Of a stretch of DNA of 64,000 nt, positions 1-8,336 are shown in pieces (within the stretch, counting starts at the first letter, position 1; each line of letters starts with the position of its first letter). Source of the DNA: Trinickia sp. Y13 (GTDB taxonomy: Bacteria > Pseudomonadota > Gammaproteobacteria > Burkholderiales > Burkholderiaceae). The stretch is from NCBI RefSeq assembly GCF_029522115.1, contig NZ_JAKWFK010000008.1:124001-188000 (forward strand), read 5' to 3'. The translations under genes and the position numbers were made by a program. The notes beneath the pieces are model-generated. The model was given only the letters and a program-made list of their open reading frames with translations, did no database searches and was not told where the DNA came from.

Positions 1-1
1 G

Positions 2-784
2 CACGCCATCTCGTGTGACGGCGGCCTCGCGGATGCGCCGGGTGGCCGCGGTGCGCCGGGCCGCTTCGCCTTCCATGCGCGCAGCAAAGCGACGGCGATC
101 GTCCTCGGTCGGTTCGACGTGAAGCGTGCCCGACACCGCATCGACGAGCACTTCGCTTGCATGCTCGGGAATAGGCCCTGCGAGGCCCACGATCATCGGT
201 ACGCCTTTGGCACGCGCAAGCATCGCGACGTGACTGCTGGCGCTGCCTCGCATGAGCACGATCGCGCGCGCCGAGGACCAATCGATCGCAAGAAACGCCG
301 ACGGCGAGAGATCGTCGGCCACGACGACGGCCCCGTGGCGCACCATTGGCGCGGCATCGTCTCCGAACAGGGCGTCGAGCACGCGATCGCGCAAATCGCG
401 CAAATCGGACGCACGCGCGCGGAAGTATTCGTTCGACGAAGCGGCGTAGTGCTCGATCTCATCGTCCAATGCGCCGGCCCATGCGGTATCGGCGGCTTGT
501 CCGCATCGCACGGCTTCGTAGATGGGCTGCGTCAACGTCTCGTCTTCGATGAGCGCCAACTGAAAGCCGATAACGTCGGAGGCTGCCGTGTCGGCGTGCT
601 CCGTCAGCGTTTGCAGTTGATGCGCCGCGCGCGAGAGCGCCTCCCGCAAGGCCTGCACCTCATGCTCGATCTTCGCGTGCTTGACGCGCTCGCGCATTGG
701 CGTGGGCGCTGGCGTCAGGCGCATGAGCGGTCCCGCCGCGAGGCCAGTCGAAGCGGGTTGACCCGAGAGCACGCGCTCAACCAT
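2..784 (-). CDS. PTS enzyme I-type phosphoenolpyruvate-protein phosphotransferase, C-terminus beyond window
   Basis: Takes phosphate from PEP and passes it to the HPr encoded just upstream, which then feeds DhaM. The 261 visible codons start MVERVLSGQPASTG and stay open to the window edge. An enzyme I N-terminal domain is followed by the phosphohistidine motif RGSASSHVAML, with the active His near residue 185, close to the usual position of about 189. The ATG overlaps the HPr stop codon (ATGGTTGA), so translation is probably coupled. The PEP-binding TIM-barrel half should continue to the left of base 1. Its place after dhaL, dhaM and HPr suggests a dedicated enzyme I for dihydroxyacetone phosphorylation rather than general sugar PTS. 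Confidence 0.85.
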   Translation of the reverse strand, partial: MVERVLSGQPASTGLAAGPLMRLTPAPTPMRERVKHAKIEHEVQALREALSRAAHQLQTLTEHADTAASDVIGFQLALIEDETLTQPIYEAVRCGQAADTAWAGALDDEIEHYAASSNEYFRARASDLRDLRDRVLDALFGDDAAPMVRHGAVVVADDLSPSAFLAIDWSSARAIVLMRGSASSHVAMLARAKGVPMIVGLAGPIPEHASEVLVDAVSGTLHVEPTEDDRRRFAARMEGEAARRTAATRRIREAAVTRDGV

Positions 785-1094
785 TTCGTTGGCCCTCCCG
801 GTGAGCGTGAGCAGCTTCGCCGAAGTTGCACTCGACGAGCGCGATCATCGCCGCTACGGCGTCCGCCGCTTGTTCGCCGGTGGCGCGAAAATGTAGCACC
901 GCACCCGCTTCGGCCTGAAAACCCATCACTTTGACGGGACTCTTCGCGTTCACCCACGGGCCGTCGGAAGAGAGGGCGATTTCAACTTGCGCGACGAACG
1001 TTTTGGCAAGCTGCGTGAGCTTCACGCTCGGCCGAGCATGCAACCCCGTGGGATTCGACAAGTGGGCGTGACCGGCGACGACCGTATCCGACAT
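777..1094 (-). CDS. HPr-like phosphocarrier protein of the dihydroxyacetone PTS
   Basis: Small cytoplasmic carrier that relays phosphate from enzyme I to DhaM on a histidine. The motif NPTGLHARPS holds the phosphorylated His, about residue 19 from the chosen start. I chose the ATG at 1094 (MSDTVVAG), which has GAGGA about 7 bases upstream, over a TTG six codons earlier. The gene lies 14 bases after dhaM and overlaps the enzyme I start. In E. coli the EIIA, HPr and EI-like parts are fused in one DhaM; here they are three genes. About 105 residues is slightly longer than classic HPr because of a tail. Confidence 0.85.
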   Translation of the reverse strand: MSDTVVAGHAHLSNPTGLHARPSVKLTQLAKTFVAQVEIALSSDGPWVNAKSPVKVMGFQAEAGAVLHFRATGEQAADAVAAMIALVECNFGEAAHAHREGQRNG

Positions 1095-1108
1095 GTGACG
1101 TTCCTCGT

Positions 1109-1498
1109 TCAATGCGACTGGAGTTCTTCAGCCATGCTTTTCACTTGCAGCGCGCTGGCGCCGCCCGATGCTTCGGCAGCGGCGATCACCGCACCTTCGA
1201 CGAGCGGGGCGTTGCTCAGCAACACCTTGCCGCGTCGAGCGTCGTCGAGCATTTCGATGGCCATCTCGCTGTTCGTTTCCGCGCCGCCGAGATCGACGAG
1301 CACGACGACGCCCGCGTCCGACCATGCGCGCTCGATGGCGTCGGCGATGGCGCCGACATCGGTGCCCAAGCCGCCATCGGCGTTGCCGCCGGTATAGGCG
1401 AGCGGCACGCTATCGCCGACCATTTGCCGCACCATGTCCGCCGCGCCTTCGGCGACTTTGGTGGAGTGAGAGACGATGACGATTCCGACATTCGACAC
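1109..1498 (-). CDS. dhaM: Dihydroxyacetone kinase phosphoryl donor subunit DhaM (EIIA domain only)
   Basis: Carries phosphate from HPr to the ADP bound in DhaL, so PEP rather than ATP drives dihydroxyacetone phosphorylation. The protein is 129 residues, a single mannose-EIIA-like domain. The N-terminal GIVIVSHSTKVAEGAADM contains the phosphoacceptor His near residue 11, and GGNADGGLGTDV and VVLVDLGGAETN follow the family pattern. The start is GTG at 1498, three bases after the dhaL stop, with GAGGG overlapping the end of dhaL as ribosome site. This is the minimal form of DhaM, lacking the HPr and EI extensions found in enterobacteria. Confidence 0.9.
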   Translation of the reverse strand: MSNVGIVIVSHSTKVAEGAADMVRQMVGDSVPLAYTGGNADGGLGTDVGAIADAIERAWSDAGVVVLVDLGGAETNSEMAIEMLDDARRGKVLLSNAPLVEGAVIAAAEASGGASALQVKSMAEELQSH

Positions 1499-1501
1499 GG
1501 T

Positions 1502-2104
1502 TCAACCCTCGAGAAAATCACACAACGTTGCGATGACGAGCGCGCAAGAACGCGCGCCCGGGTCCATGTGGCCGATCGATCGTTCGCCCAGAAACGAGGC
1601 GCGGCCTCGAATCGCGCGCATCGGCGTGGTGGCGTCGGCGGCATGAAGCGCGGTTTGCTTGATGCGCGCGAGCAGTTGTTCGCCGGGGACGCGCAGTTGC
1701 TGCTGCACGGGCACGAGCACGTCGAGCAACGTTTTTTGGCCTGGCGTCGATTTGCCGCGCCGTTCGACGGCCGCGACGGCGGCATCGAACGCCTCGGCCA
1801 GATCGGGCAATGCCGGCTGTTCTGGCAGGGCCTTGCCGAAAGTCATGAAGAACGTCCCATAGAGCGGGCCCGACGCGCCGCCGACGGTCATGACCAGCGT
1901 TTTGCCCGCTTCGGTCACGGCTTCGGCCAACGGCCGCTGCGATAGCGCGGCCGCTTGGCCCGCCACGTGTTCGAAACCGCGTTTCATGTTCAGGCCGTGA
2001 TCGCCGTCACCGATCGCCTGATCGAGCGCCGTCAATTCATCGGCGTGTTCGACGATCGTTCGTGCGATGGCGCGTAGCAGTCCTTCCAGGGTATCGGGCG
2101 TCAT
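1502..2104 (-). CDS. dhaL: Dihydroxyacetone kinase ADP-binding subunit DhaL
   Basis: Binds ADP as a permanent cofactor; DhaM rephosphorylates it and it transfers phosphate to dihydroxyacetone held by DhaK. The nucleotide and magnesium site is seen as ALDQAIGDGDHGLNMKRG, with three Asp residues, and GGASGPLYGTFF follows as in DhaL. Length 200 residues, normal for the family. The start at 2104 (MTPDTLEGLL) has an ideal GGAGGT at 2109-2114; an upstream in-frame ATG at 2146 lacks this. The expected dhaK is not next to it: upstream is a 238-base AT-richer spacer and then an unrelated ATPase gene. Confidence 0.9.
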   Translation of the reverse strand: MTPDTLEGLLRAIARTIVEHADELTALDQAIGDGDHGLNMKRGFEHVAGQAAALSQRPLAEAVTEAGKTLVMTVGGASGPLYGTFFMTFGKALPEQPALPDLAEAFDAAVAAVERRGKSTPGQKTLLDVLVPVQQQLRVPGEQLLARIKQTALHAADATTPMRAIRGRASFLGERSIGHMDPGARSCALVIATLCDFLEG

Positions 2105-2164
2105 TGGCACCTCCGTGTGCGGCGGTTCGCAATCTGAGCGGCGCATGCCGATGCGCCTGCGGTT

Positions 2165-2191
2165 GTTTAGTTCATTGTTGAGTTACTAAAC
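2165..2191. promoter_or_regulatory. Inverted repeat upstream of dhaL, possible operator
   Basis: Arms GTTTAGT and ACTAAAC are separated by 13 bases, 61 bases upstream of the dhaL start. The spacer holds TTGTTGAGTTA, which recurs nearly unchanged at 2327-2337, and GTTGTTTA occurs both at 2162-2169 (with the arm) and at 2305-2312. A repeated pair of this kind is typical of a repressor or activator site. No regulator gene for it is visible in the window. Confidence 0.35.
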
Positions 2192-2342
2192 TTGAGGCGA
2201 AGTCTAGCAGCGCTGCCGCCGACTTGAACTATGGAAAACCCTTGTAGTTCGCGCAGAACCGAGGCTCGAGAGGGCAAGGGACGGCCGAGCGCATGGCCGT
2301 TGTAGTTGTTTAATGAAAACGAATTGTTGTTGAGTAATTTAT

Positions 2343-3470
2343 TCAGTCCACGATGTTGCGGACCCAATCCGCGAAGCTATCGTTCTCGAATTCATAGACC
2401 TCTCGCGGGCTCTTGGCCACCACCGTCTTTTCCGCGAGGCGGCCGAGCGCCTTTTGAACATGGGTGGCCTGCAGATCTTCGATGCCCACGCGCTTGCGAA
2501 TTCGCACGAGCGTCGCCTTGGCGAAGGGCTTCATCGAAGGGTCGTCGGCAAACATCCGCACCAGGACGCGCTCGGTGGCGTCTAGCGAATTCCACGTTCC
2601 CTCGTGGTTTTCCGTGCGCGCGAGCTTTTCCTGTTGCATCGCGATCGCCTCGGGGAAGGTCAGCGCCGGACTCATCATGAGCGCGAGCACCGTTTCCATC
2701 AGAGGCTCGGGCCGCCGGCCGAAGAATGCGAACGCTTCGCGCGCGGCGGCCGTATCGAGCTTGCGCTTGGTTGATTCCTTGAAGCGGCGCGCGATGTAAT
2801 CGACGAACTCGTCGCCGAGCAACTGGAAGTCCTGCACCGTGCTGGCGGCCGAATAAAGCGGCGCGTTCGCATTCGTGAAGACGTGGCCGAGCTTGGTGCG
2901 CGAAGACCCGGTGAACAGCATGCGAAGCTTGCGCTGATGCTTGGTCAACGTGGTGCGCAGCGCGCGCGCCATCTCCTCGCCTTCCTTGCTGCGGCCTAGC
3001 GCTTGCGCTTCGTCGACGAGGAAGAGCACGGGCCTGCGCTTCGCGAGTTCGGCCACGAGGGCGTCGATGAGCAGGGCGGTATCGGTGATCTTGTGCTTTT
3101 GATCGTCCTCGAGTTCGATATGCCCTTCGAGCTTGGCGCCGGCAAATTCGGCTTTGCCCTTCAGGGCCTTGACCGGCGTTTGAAGCCGTGCGATGACTTT
3201 TTCGAGCAGCGAGTGCGGCTCGAGGGCCTCTTCGAGGGCTCGAACCAAAGCGGCGCCCGGCGTTTGCCGTGTTTGCCAGAGATCCGCATAGACTACCGTG
3301 TAGCCCTCGGTCTCGGCGTACGGCTTCAGGTCGCGCAATAGGAACGCGGTCTTGCCGGTGCGGCGCGGTGCGAATATCGTCGTCGATGTAATGAGGCCCG
3401 CGTTGAGCGTGGCGAGATAGGCGCGCGCAAGATCGGGGCGCGGGAAGTGCCACAGTTCAGTCAGCTCCAT
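2343..3470 (-). CDS. Orphan AAA/STAND-like ATPase
   Basis: A 375-residue cytoplasmic P-loop ATPase of unknown role. Walker A is APRRTGKT at residues 34-41 and Walker B is VLFLVDEAQ near 148-156. A sensor-like LFTGSSRTKLG follows around residue 185. The rest is helical, with a likely winged-helix C-terminus (residues about 300-370). It resembles the archaeal-type ATPase families found scattered in bacteria as single genes. It stands alone between dhaL and the phosphonate operon, on the same strand as both, with its own palindromic promoter region at 3472-3531. Composition is like that of its neighbours. It could be an accessory or defence gene, but nothing in the sequence shows that. Confidence 0.7.
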   Translation of the reverse strand: MELTELWHFPRPDLARAYLATLNAGLITSTTIFAPRRTGKTAFLLRDLKPYAETEGYTVVYADLWQTRQTPGAALVRALEEALEPHSLLEKVIARLQTPVKALKGKAEFAGAKLEGHIELEDDQKHKITDTALLIDALVAELAKRRPVLFLVDEAQALGRSKEGEEMARALRTTLTKHQRKLRMLFTGSSRTKLGHVFTNANAPLYSAASTVQDFQLLGDEFVDYIARRFKESTKRKLDTAAAREAFAFFGRRPEPLMETVLALMMSPALTFPEAIAMQQEKLARTENHEGTWNSLDATERVLVRMFADDPSMKPFAKATLVRIRKRVGIEDLQATHVQKALGRLAEKTVVAKSPREVYEFENDSFADWVRNIVD

Positions 3471-3471
3471 C

Positions 3472-3531
3472 GGTTATCCTGAATTACCAATTTGTCGATA
3501 ATTATACCGTACAGGTATAATTTAGATAACC
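3472..3531. promoter_or_regulatory. Nested inverted repeats with -10 boxes upstream of the orphan ATPase
   Basis: An inner repeat has perfect 8-base arms ATTATACC (3501-3508) and GGTATAAT (3514-3521) around GTACA. Each arm carries a consensus TATAAT -10 box, one per strand. The minus-strand box sits 30 bases before the ATPase ATG. An outer pair, GGTTATC (3472-3478) and GATAACC (3525-3531), encloses it but is not concentric. This could be a bidirectional promoter covered by an operator. The phosphonate operon ends at 3568, converging on this region only by read-through. Confidence 0.45.
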
Positions 3532-3567
3532 GTGCGCTGCCGGTGACACATCCAGCGCGGACCTACA

Positions 3568-4641
3568 TTACCGCGTCAGTACGTCGAAGGCTTGCAACAA
3601 GCGCTCGATGTCGGCCGCGGTCAGCGCCCCCATGGTGGAGATTCGGAACAGCTGCTTCGACAAATCGCCTTGGCCCGCGTAAATGACGAAGCCGTGTGCT
3701 TTGAGTGCATCGTGCAACGGCTCGTAGGCAACCTCGCGCGGCAGTTCGTACGCGCGCAGGACGACCGACGAGTGCTCAGGCGGCAGGATCGAGGCCATGC
3801 CGCGTGCGGCGAGGCCGCTGCGCACTTGCTCGGCCAGCGCCGCATAACGCGCGTGCCTTGCGGGCACGCCGCCTTCGTCCTCGAACTCGCGCAATGCTTC
3901 GACGAGGGCGTAATAGGCGTGGACCGAGGGCGTGAATGGCGTGTTGCGGGCCGCTTGCATGCGGGCGAGGCGGCCCAGGTCGAGATAGTAGGTACGGCTC
4001 GCCGCGCGCTCGATCGAGCCGTGCGTGGCGATGACGAACGAAGCGCCCGGCACGCCGTGCAAGCATTTATTGGCCGTCGCGGCAACCGCGGCGATATTCG
4101 CGGCATCGAAATCGATCGTCTCCGCACCGAAGCTGCTGACCGCATCGACGAGCAACTGCACGCCGTGCAAAGCGCATAGGGCGCCGATCCCGTGCAAGTC
4201 GTTCAGGCGGCCCGTCGTCGTTTCGTGATGGACGACGGCCACGTGCGAAAAAGGGCCCTCCGTGTCGAGACATCTCGCGACGGCAGCGAGATCGGGGGCG
4301 CTCATCCAATCGTGCGCGAGTGCGAGATATTCGATCCCGTACTGCTTGGCGATATTCGCGATGCGCTCGCCGTAGACGCCGTTTTGCACGACAAGCAAGC
4401 GGCTATCGGCAGGCACCAGCGAAGCGATCATGCTTTCGACGGCGCCGGTGCCCGAGGCAGTCATCAGCGTCGCGGCCCATTTTTGCGGATCGAGCTTATA
4501 GGCATCCAGCAACCGGGCGCGCGCCTCGTCCTGCAGGTCGTAGAAATCGCTTTCGCGATGACATAGATCCGGTTGCAGCAAGCTTTGGCGCACGCGCTCG
4601 GATAAGGTCACGGGGCCGGGGTTGAGCAGGAGCGTCTTCAT
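3568..4641 (-). CDS. phnW: 2-aminoethylphosphonate--pyruvate transaminase
   Basis: PLP enzyme that interconverts 2-aminoethylphosphonate plus pyruvate and phosphonoacetaldehyde plus alanine. The protein is 357 residues, of the class V aminotransferase fold. Family marks are MKTLLLNPGPVTLSERV at the N-terminus, TASGTGAVES for phosphate binding, LLVDAVSSFGAE with the PLP-contacting Asp, and TANKCLHG with the Schiff-base Lys192. As the last gene of an operon with PEP mutase and phosphonopyruvate decarboxylase it most likely runs in the biosynthetic direction, making AEP. It follows the decarboxylase gene by 13 bases. Confidence 0.92.
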   Translation of the reverse strand: MKTLLLNPGPVTLSERVRQSLLQPDLCHRESDFYDLQDEARARLLDAYKLDPQKWAATLMTASGTGAVESMIASLVPADSRLLVVQNGVYGERIANIAKQYGIEYLALAHDWMSAPDLAAVARCLDTEGPFSHVAVVHHETTTGRLNDLHGIGALCALHGVQLLVDAVSSFGAETIDFDAANIAAVAATANKCLHGVPGASFVIATHGSIERAASRTYYLDLGRLARMQAARNTPFTPSVHAYYALVEALREFEDEGGVPARHARYAALAEQVRSGLAARGMASILPPEHSSVVLRAYELPREVAYEPLHDALKAHGFVIYAGQGDLSKQLFRISTMGALTAADIERLLQAFDVLTR

Positions 4642-4654
4642 CGAGCAAGTATCC

Positions 4655-5827
4655 TTATGCCGCGCCGATATGGCGCATCAAACGCGCTTTCACGTCGGCG
4701 GGCGTGATGGTGGGGCGAGGCAGGCCTTCGGCGGTGCCGCGCCGAATCGTCAAGCGTGCGAAACGGGGCCCTCCAATTGCGCCGCCATGGCGTGGCTGCT
4801 CAAGCAGCGTATCGACGACGGCAAGATCGTCGCCTTCGATCGCCGATTCATAGCCGCATGCGGCCGCGATCGCGGCGAACGACACGTGAGACGAGACCGT
4901 GGCCTGCCCGCCGGTGGAATCGTGCACGCCATTGTCGAGCAGCAGATGCGCCAAGTTGCTGCGCCCGTAAGCGCCTAGCGTGGCGAAGGCGCCCATCCGC
5001 ATGAGCGCGGCGCCGTCGCCGTCGATGGCAACGACGTTCAAGTCGGGGCGTACGAGCGAAAGACCCAGCGCGAGCGGCATGACGCATCCCATCGAGCCGA
5101 CCATGTAGAGCTGGTTGGGCCGATCGTCCAACGCATAGAGCTCGCGCCCGCAAAACCCCGTCGAAGCAAGCACCACCGTGGCATCGGCCGGCGTGTGCGC
5201 GACGACGCGCTCGAGCGCGTCGCGCCGCGAGGGCAAGCCGTCTTCGGGCGCGCCCCGCCACTGCGTGCGCGCCACGCATGCCGCGCGACGCGGCGCTTTC
5301 GTTTCCGCGAGCGGATACGGCGCGACGCTACCCTTGCGCATGACGAGCGCGTAGGGACGGCCGGTCTTGTCCATATGCGCGACGGCCCGCTCGAGCGCGG
5401 CCTCGACCGCTTCGGCGTCGGTGGGGAACGGCTCCCAGGCAACCTCCATGGTTTCGAGTAGCGCCGGGGTGATCGGCCCCATCAGTGCGTGCTGCGGCTC
5501 GTCGGCCACGCCCGGTTCACCCCGCCAGGTCACGATGAGCAATTGCGGCAGGCGGAACGTCCACGTCAGCGAGGTGAGCGGACTGACGGCGTTGCCGAGG
5601 CCGGAGTTCTGCATCATCGTGACGCCACGTTCGCCAGCGCGCGCGCCGAGCGCAACGCCCGCGATCAGCGCGACCGCATCGCCCTCGTTCGCGGCGCTGA
5701 TGTAGTGCAGCGACGGGTCTTGCAGGACATAGTTGATGAATGGCGTGAGAAACGAGCAGGGCACCCCTGCGTACCACGAGAAGCCCCGGCGCCGCGCCGC
5801 CTCGACGAATTGTGCGGCTTCGATCAT
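4655..5827 (-). CDS. aepY: Phosphonopyruvate decarboxylase
   Basis: Thiamine-diphosphate enzyme that decarboxylates phosphonopyruvate to phosphonoacetaldehyde, pulling the unfavourable PEP mutase equilibrium forward. It has 390 residues. The N-terminal half has [18 protein letters not shown] with the catalytic Glu. The C-terminal half has the ThDP/Mg motif starting [12 protein letters not shown] and ending [14 protein letters not shown]. The start at 5827 ([15 protein letters not shown]) overlaps the aepX stop as ATGA; the reading frame is open further upstream, but that stretch lies inside aepX and has no family similarity. Confidence 0.92.
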   Translation of the reverse strand: MIEAAQFVEAARRRGFSWYAGVPCSFLTPFINYVLQDPSLHYISAANEGDAVALIAGVALGARAGERGVTMMQNSGLGNAVSPLTSLTWTFRLPQLLIVTWRGEPGVADEPQHALMGPITPALLETMEVAWEPFPTDAEAVEAALERAVAHMDKTGRPYALVMRKGSVAPYPLAETKAPRRAACVARTQWRGAPEDGLPSRRDALERVVAHTPADATVVLASTGFCGRELYALDDRPNQLYMVGSMGCVMPLALGLSLVRPDLNVVAIDGDGAALMRMGAFATLGAYGRSNLAHLLLDNGVHDSTGGQATVSSHVSFAAIAAACGYESAIEGDDLAVVDTLLEQPRHGGAIGGPRFARLTIRRGTAEGLPRPTITPADVKARLMRHIGAA

Positions 5828-7524
5828 TGCGCTTCCCCTTGACCGTTGCCGCGCCCGAGCGCGAAGGGCGTTTGCGCATGCGCGAAATCGCCCGCGCGCC
5901 TGAAATCTTCCAGGTCGTTCACGCCGCACCAATGCCCGTGAACGTATTGCACCTCGATCTGCTCGCCCGCGTCGATGAGCGCGTTGATGAGCGCCGGTAC
6001 GTCGAGCGAGTCGAACTCCGGCTGCAACCTCAGTTCCGCAAGCATCGATCGCAGGCGTTCGATCCCTTCCCCGCGAACGCTCAGCAGCCCTATCCATCTG
6101 CCGTCGGGCGGCGCGCTATCCGCTTTGCCGCTGCGAATGCGCTGCAGCAGCGTCTTGCGGCCGAACAGCGCGCGCTCGTCCGGGGCCGAGCAATAGGCAA
6201 AATCGCGCGCGGTGCGATTCGATGCCTCGGAGTGCGAAGAGTCGACGACGACCGTGAACGGCGCATCGTTTTCGACGAGGTCGCGCAGAATATAGCTGCG
6301 AAAGAGCAAGTCGCCGTAAGAGATCAACGTGTCGGCGGCGAGCTCCCCGGCGTCGACGGCGCAGGCGAGCGAGGCGAGCTCGCCCGTCTGTGCATAGCGT
6401 TCGTTGAGAACGAGCTTGATGCCCGCCTTATCGATTGCATCGGCGCGGTACCCGCCCACGACGGCAATGTCGTTGATCGCATGCTTCTTGAATGCATCGA
6501 CGAGCCAGCGCAGTAGCGGCTTGCCCGCAACGGGCAGCATCACCTTCGGGCGTTCGGCGGTGACGGCTTCGAGCCCGTGCCCGCGGCTCGCCGCCAGTAC
6601 GATCGCGGCGCCCGGCTTGCGCGAGGCAGCCAGATAGACGCGTTCGGCCGCCGCATATTCGTCTGCATTTTGCAGCCGGAAGATTTCCTCGACGCTGGCA
6701 ATTCGCTCTTCGACGTTGACGAGCGTCTCGCTGCGGTGAATCTCCTTCGCGACCGCTTGCATGGACGACGCAGCGGCACGAACGAGATGATTGGCCCAAA
6801 TGACCGTGCTGATCCCGGCTTTTCGAAACACTTCGGTCGGCGTGCTGTAGTACTTCGTCGGCACGATGACGAGCGGGGCACGGCCGGCCCATTCGCGAGC
6901 GAATGCAAGGATCTCGTCGGGACGCGACAGCTTGCTGTGGATCAAAATGGCGTCCGCGCCGGCGAGCCGATAGGCTTCCGCACGCGCGAGCGCTTCTTGC
7001 AGCCCCCAACCGGCGATGAGCGCTTCCACGCGCGCCACGATGGAGAAATTCGTTTCGGACTGCGAATCTTTACCGGCTTTGATCTTGCCGCAGAACTCGT
7101 CGATATCGGCAAGCGGCTGACGTTCGCCGCCAATGAAGCTGTTCGTTTTCGGAAATTGCTTGTCTTCGATGCACACGCCCGCGATGCCGCGCTGCTCCAG
7201 CTTGCGCACGAGGCGCCGCACGTTGTTGAAGTTGCCGTAGCCCGTGTCGCCGTCGAGCAGGATCGGCAGGTCGCTCGCGTCGGCCATGAACTCGAGCGTG
7301 TCGACCACCTGGGTCCAACTGGCCTCGTTGTTGTCGCGCACGCCGAACTGCGCCGAAATGGCGAGGCCGGACGCCCATATGCCTTTGAACCCGGCCTCGC
7401 GCACGATGCGTGCGGAGAGACCGTTATGTGCCTCCATCAAGAATTCGAGCTCGTCGCTGACGAGCATCTCGCGCAATCGGTCGAAGCGCGAACGGGTGTC
7501 GATAATCGGGTCGCGCGCGTTCAT
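5824..7524 (-). CDS. aepX: PEP mutase fused to a nucleotidyltransferase domain
   Basis: Makes the C-P bond by converting PEP to phosphonopyruvate. The protein has 566 residues. Residues about 1-300 are PEP mutase, with the conserved [11 protein letters not shown] and the metal site [12 protein letters not shown]. Residues about 315-560 form a nucleotidyltransferase domain that begins [16 protein letters not shown], followed by [16 protein letters not shown]. Fusions of this type are known; in characterised relatives the partner (PntC) makes CMP-2-aminoethylphosphonate from CTP and AEP. In the glycine-rich loop, ILAAG is VLAAS here, so activity should not be assumed. The start at 7524 ([10 protein letters not shown]) overlaps the previous stop as ATGA; the 29 upstream in-frame codons are inside the neighbour. 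Confidence 0.92.
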   Translation of the reverse strand: MNARDPIIDTRSRFDRLREMLVSDELEFLMEAHNGLSARIVREAGFKGIWASGLAISAQFGVRDNNEASWTQVVDTLEFMADASDLPILLDGDTGYGNFNNVRRLVRKLEQRGIAGVCIEDKQFPKTNSFIGGERQPLADIDEFCGKIKAGKDSQSETNFSIVARVEALIAGWGLQEALARAEAYRLAGADAILIHSKLSRPDEILAFAREWAGRAPLVIVPTKYYSTPTEVFRKAGISTVIWANHLVRAAASSMQAVAKEIHRSETLVNVEERIASVEEIFRLQNADEYAAAERVYLAASRKPGAAIVLAASRGHGLEAVTAERPKVMLPVAGKPLLRWLVDAFKKHAINDIAVVGGYRADAIDKAGIKLVLNERYAQTGELASLACAVDAGELAADTLISYGDLLFRSYILRDLVENDAPFTVVVDSSHSEASNRTARDFAYCSAPDERALFGRKTLLQRIRSGKADSAPPDGRWIGLLSVRGEGIERLRSMLAELRLQPEFDSLDVPALINALIDAGEQIEVQYVHGHWCGVNDLEDFRRAGDFAHAQTPFALGRGNGQGEAQ

Positions 7525-8285
7525 CGTTCCGCTCCTGCCGGCTGGGCGAGACGCGGCAGCACTTCGCGCTCGGCGCGGGCGATGTCGCCCGGGAAATCGA
7601 TCTCGATCCACGGTAGTCCGGTGACGTCGGCGACGTCATAGGAGCGCCCCCCCTCCAATAACAGGTCGCGCACGGCTTCTTCGTGCGGCAGGTTGGTGCG
7701 GCCGCTCGCGACGTAGCCGGCGACGATGTCGGCGAGGCGGCGCGCCGTGCTCTCCCGAAAGCGAAAAAAGCCGACCGATTCGCCGATCGTGTCGTACTGC
7801 AAGCCGACCGCGAGCTGTTTGCGAAGCTCGACTGGCGTGCCGTTCTGCAAGCACAATTTGACGGGCTCGTCGCCGGCTTCGAAGTCGCGATCGATCAACA
7901 GCCGATCGACGCTCGACCCCGCCACGAGGGCGTCCAAGATGGCTGCGTCGTACAGCACGTCGGCATCCATCAGCAACACGTCGCCGCCGCGCGTGAGCGC
8001 CTCCGCCATCGTATGCACCGTCAAGACGCTGCCCAGGTCGTAGCGCGGGTTGATCACGATCCGCGGCCTTGGCCGCCACTCGATGCGATCGAGCTCCGCT
8101 TCGATGCTTTGGGGTTGGAAGCCGAGCGCGAGCTCGATTTGCTCGACGCCGGCCGCGCGCAACGCACGCAGGTGGCGTTCGAGCAGCGTCACGCCATGAA
8201 AGCGCAACAAGCACTTGGGAAATTGCTGTTCGGGCGGTTGCTGTAGGCGCAGGCCGAGGCCCGCGGCGAGAATGATCGCTCGCAT
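7521..8285 (-). CDS. Stand-alone nucleotidyltransferase (LicC/PntC-like) of the phosphonate operon
   Basis: Predicted NTP-transferase of 254 residues with an intact nucleotide loop, [14 protein letters not shown], then FPKCLL and the metal site [10 protein letters not shown]. The fold class includes choline-phosphate, inositol-phosphate and phosphonate cytidylyltransferases. A CDP-alcohol phosphotransferase in the same operon makes a CMP-activated head group the likely product, either CMP-AEP or a CMP-activated partner. Because its loop is closer to consensus than the domain fused to AepX, it may be the main activating enzyme. The start at 8285 has AGGAG upstream with an 11-base spacing. Confidence 0.8.
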   Translation of the reverse strand: MRAIILAAGLGLRLQQPPEQQFPKCLLRFHGVTLLERHLRALRAAGVEQIELALGFQPQSIEAELDRIEWRPRPRIVINPRYDLGSVLTVHTMAEALTRGGDVLLMDADVLYDAAILDALVAGSSVDRLLIDRDFEAGDEPVKLCLQNGTPVELRKQLAVGLQYDTIGESVGFFRFRESTARRLADIVAGYVASGRTNLPHEEAVRDLLLEGGRSYDVADVTGLPWIEIDFPGDIARAEREVLPRLAQPAGAER

Positions 8286-8336
8286 GCTTGTTTTTTCTCC
8301 TGGCAAGAAGCCGAAAGACGCGGCGGCCGGCTCGCG

